Below, piece after piece: positions 63,690 through 64,000 of a stretch of 64,000 bases of DNA. Origin of the DNA: Streptomyces phaeochromogenes (GTDB taxonomy: Bacteria; Actinomycetota; Actinomycetes; Streptomycetales; Streptomycetaceae); the NCBI RefSeq assembly GCF_001418655.1, contig NZ_LIQZ01000022.1:1-64000 (forward strand). Direction: 5' to 3'. Made by a program: the position numbers and the translations under genes. Each line of letters opens with the position of its first letter. Position 1 is the stretch's first letter. The notes below the pieces were generated by a model. That model worked only from the letters and a program-made list of their open reading frames with translations. It had not been told where the DNA came from and made no database searches.

Positions 63690-63791
63690 CGTCCGTCCTC
63701 CCAGCTAGTGCGCGTGTTGGTTGGGCGGATCGTACTCGGCGCGACGGCCTCCGGCGAGTGCCGGGGACCCCCTCCTTGCCAGGGGCCCGGT

Positions 63792-64000
63792 TCAGCCGGG
63801 CGCCACGAACCCCGACTCGTACGCCGCGATCACCGCCTGCGTACGGTCCCGCGCCCCCAGCTTCGCCAGTACGGAGCTGACGTGGGACTTCACCGTCTCG
63901 GTACCCACGATCAGCCGCGTGGCGATCTCCGCGTTCGACAGACCCCGGGTCATCAGCCGGAGAACCTCCGCCTCGCGGTCGGTCAGGGCCGCCCGGTCCA
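63792..64000 (-). CDS. LuxR/NarL-type response regulator, C-terminal end
   Basis: Only the last 68 residues are visible; the gene continues beyond the right edge. They form a complete LuxR helix-turn-helix: [20 protein letters not shown], then [20 protein letters not shown] and [20 protein letters not shown]. The end FVAPG then stop fits NarL-type two-component regulators, so a receiver domain probably lies to the right. Confidence 0.85.
   Translation of the reverse strand, partial: DRAALTDREAEVLRLMTRGLSNAEIATRLIVGTETVKSHVSSVLAKLGARDRTQAVIAAYESGFVAPG

Overview
The window is a 64-kb piece of a high-GC actinomycete chromosome, almost certainly Streptomyces. Third codon positions are strongly G/C, GTG and TTG starts are common, secreted proteins carry Tat or lipoprotein signals, and several genes have leaderless TAnnnT-6/7-start promoters. 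There are no rRNA or tRNA genes, no CRISPR array, no transposase or phage genes, and no PKS/NRPS cluster. It reads as chromosomal metabolic and regulatory content.

Left part (1-9661): a myo-inositol catabolic locus. A ribose/inositol-type ABC transporter (binding protein, permease, start of the ATPase) reads left. iolC, a Cgl0159-type barrel, iolB, iolD, iolA and a GntR/HutC regulator read right. The divergent gap holds two inverted copies of a 14-bp operator, each containing a TTGACA -35 hexamer. iolE, iolG and iolI are not in the window. Next come an RsbU/RsbW-like PAS-GAF-SpoIIE-HATPase protein, a secreted GH3 glycosidase, a DedA protein, two hexapeptide-repeat proteins, a DMT exporter divergent from an XRE-cupin regulator, a YbaK-type deacylase, a CDF metal exporter divergent from an ArsR repressor, a VOC protein and a stand-alone MHYT membrane sensor.

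Middle (23-44 kb): a secreted sugar/sorbosone dehydrogenase-like protein with a DasR-box-like site upstream, a CoA-binding protein and a Tat metallophosphoesterase. A cobalamin riboswitch controls an overlapping btuF-btuC-btuD-like operon. A cysteinyl-tRNA-synthetase-like protein without its catalytic signatures overlaps a SixA-like histidine phosphatase. A membrane Ser/Thr kinase is followed by an FHA domain fused to a flavin monooxygenase-like domain, which is the most unusual gene pair here. Then follow a double GNAT, sbcD-sbcC, an Lrp regulator divergent from a rhodanese, and an orphan Imm21-like immunity protein.

Right part (44-64 kb): an SDR, a DUF885 protein, an Lrp regulator divergent from a methionine gamma-lyase-like enzyme across a 36-bp dyad, a membrane-ACT-GNAT fusion, a coupled SWIM/DUF6493 pair, PhoD, a MocR regulator divergent from an EamA exporter, an alpha/beta hydrolase, a SigJ-type ECF sigma factor, a GntR regulator with a DasR-box-like operator on its promoter, a ROK repressor and the C-terminal end of a LuxR-type regulator.

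A recurring theme is short tandem repeats of 22-30 bp between genes or at gene ends (23.2, 30.5, 44.5, 49.3 and 55.3 kb) and in N-terminal coding parts (29.6, 43.2 and 48.1 kb). A 26-bp element also occurs twice identically, downstream of two unrelated genes.
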